From QHCA01 sp038237645 (GTDB taxonomy: Bacteria; Actinomycetota; Actinomycetes; Mycobacteriales; QHCA01), in the NCBI GenBank assembly GCA_038237645.1, contig JBBRYN010000077.1:1-14617 (forward strand): 14,617 nucleotides of DNA. Reading direction: 5' to 3'. The notes under the pieces were generated by a model that made no database searches, was not told where the DNA came from, and was given only the letters and a program-made list of their open reading frames with translations. The translations under genes and the position numbers were made by a program. Shown one piece after another: positions 13,125 to 14,617 of this stretch. How positions within the stretch are numbered: the stretch's first letter is position 1; each line of letters begins with the position of its first letter.

Positions 13125-14617
<1,493 letters not shown>

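Overview
The window is dense, very GC-rich DNA with an actinobacterial gene set: CarD, fused IspD-IspF, RadA, DisA, a short MutY without its C-terminal MutT-like domain, ClpC, many GTG starts, and several starts that look leaderless. Protein features fit an actinomycete of the Frankia/Geodermatophilus/Sporichthya kind. I cannot name the genus from sequence alone. Both ends cut through genes: hmgA loses its 5' part on the left, and clpC loses its 5' part on the right.

Layout, left to right. (1) 2-640: the 3' part of homogentisate 1,2-dioxygenase (+), facing a hairpin. (2) 785-2586 (-): carD followed by ispDF, with a short gap. carD has a recognisable promoter and a symmetric operator-like element upstream. 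(3) 2770-3474 (+): a membrane-anchored redoxin-like protein with a Cys-Gly-Cys motif. Its 3' end overlaps the next, convergent gene. (4) 3447-7371: a compact gene cluster. On the - strand, a UbiG-like methyltransferase, an acyl-CoA-dehydrogenase-like flavoprotein and a type III polyketide synthase are joined by 4-nt stop/start overlaps. Divergently, 27 nt away, lies a UbiA-family prenyltransferase. This looks like a small biosynthetic operon for a methylated, probably prenylated, polyketide-derived quinone or phenol lipid. (5) 7462-10676 (+): a PCuAC-like lipoprotein, radA and disA, the last two being DNA-repair and c-di-AMP functions. (6) 10707-11405 (-): an unrecognised membrane-anchored secreted protein, divergent from mutY (11469-12332, +). 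(7) 12406-12879 (-): a DUF1203-like protein, then an inverted-repeat-rich spacer. (8) 13125-14617 (-): the C-terminal two thirds or so of ClpC, ending in a strong hairpin.

How the genes work together: radA, disA and mutY form a genome-maintenance block, with carD and clpC as nearby stress and transcription housekeeping genes. ispDF supplies isoprenoid precursors (MEP pathway), and the prenyltransferase of the polyketide cluster would consume products of that pathway. This metabolic link is inferred from proximity only.

Most interesting points: the type III PKS/flavoprotein/methyltransferase/UbiA cluster, whose flavoprotein appears to lack the usual catalytic Glu; a run of gene starts preceded by a -10-like hexamer 6-7 nt before the start codon, including a back-to-back pair in only 27 nt; substitutions at conserved positions in IspF (Glu to Gln) and DisA (DGA to DGG); tandem 12-bp repeats that lengthen IspD; and palindrome-rich spacers on both sides of the DUF1203 gene.
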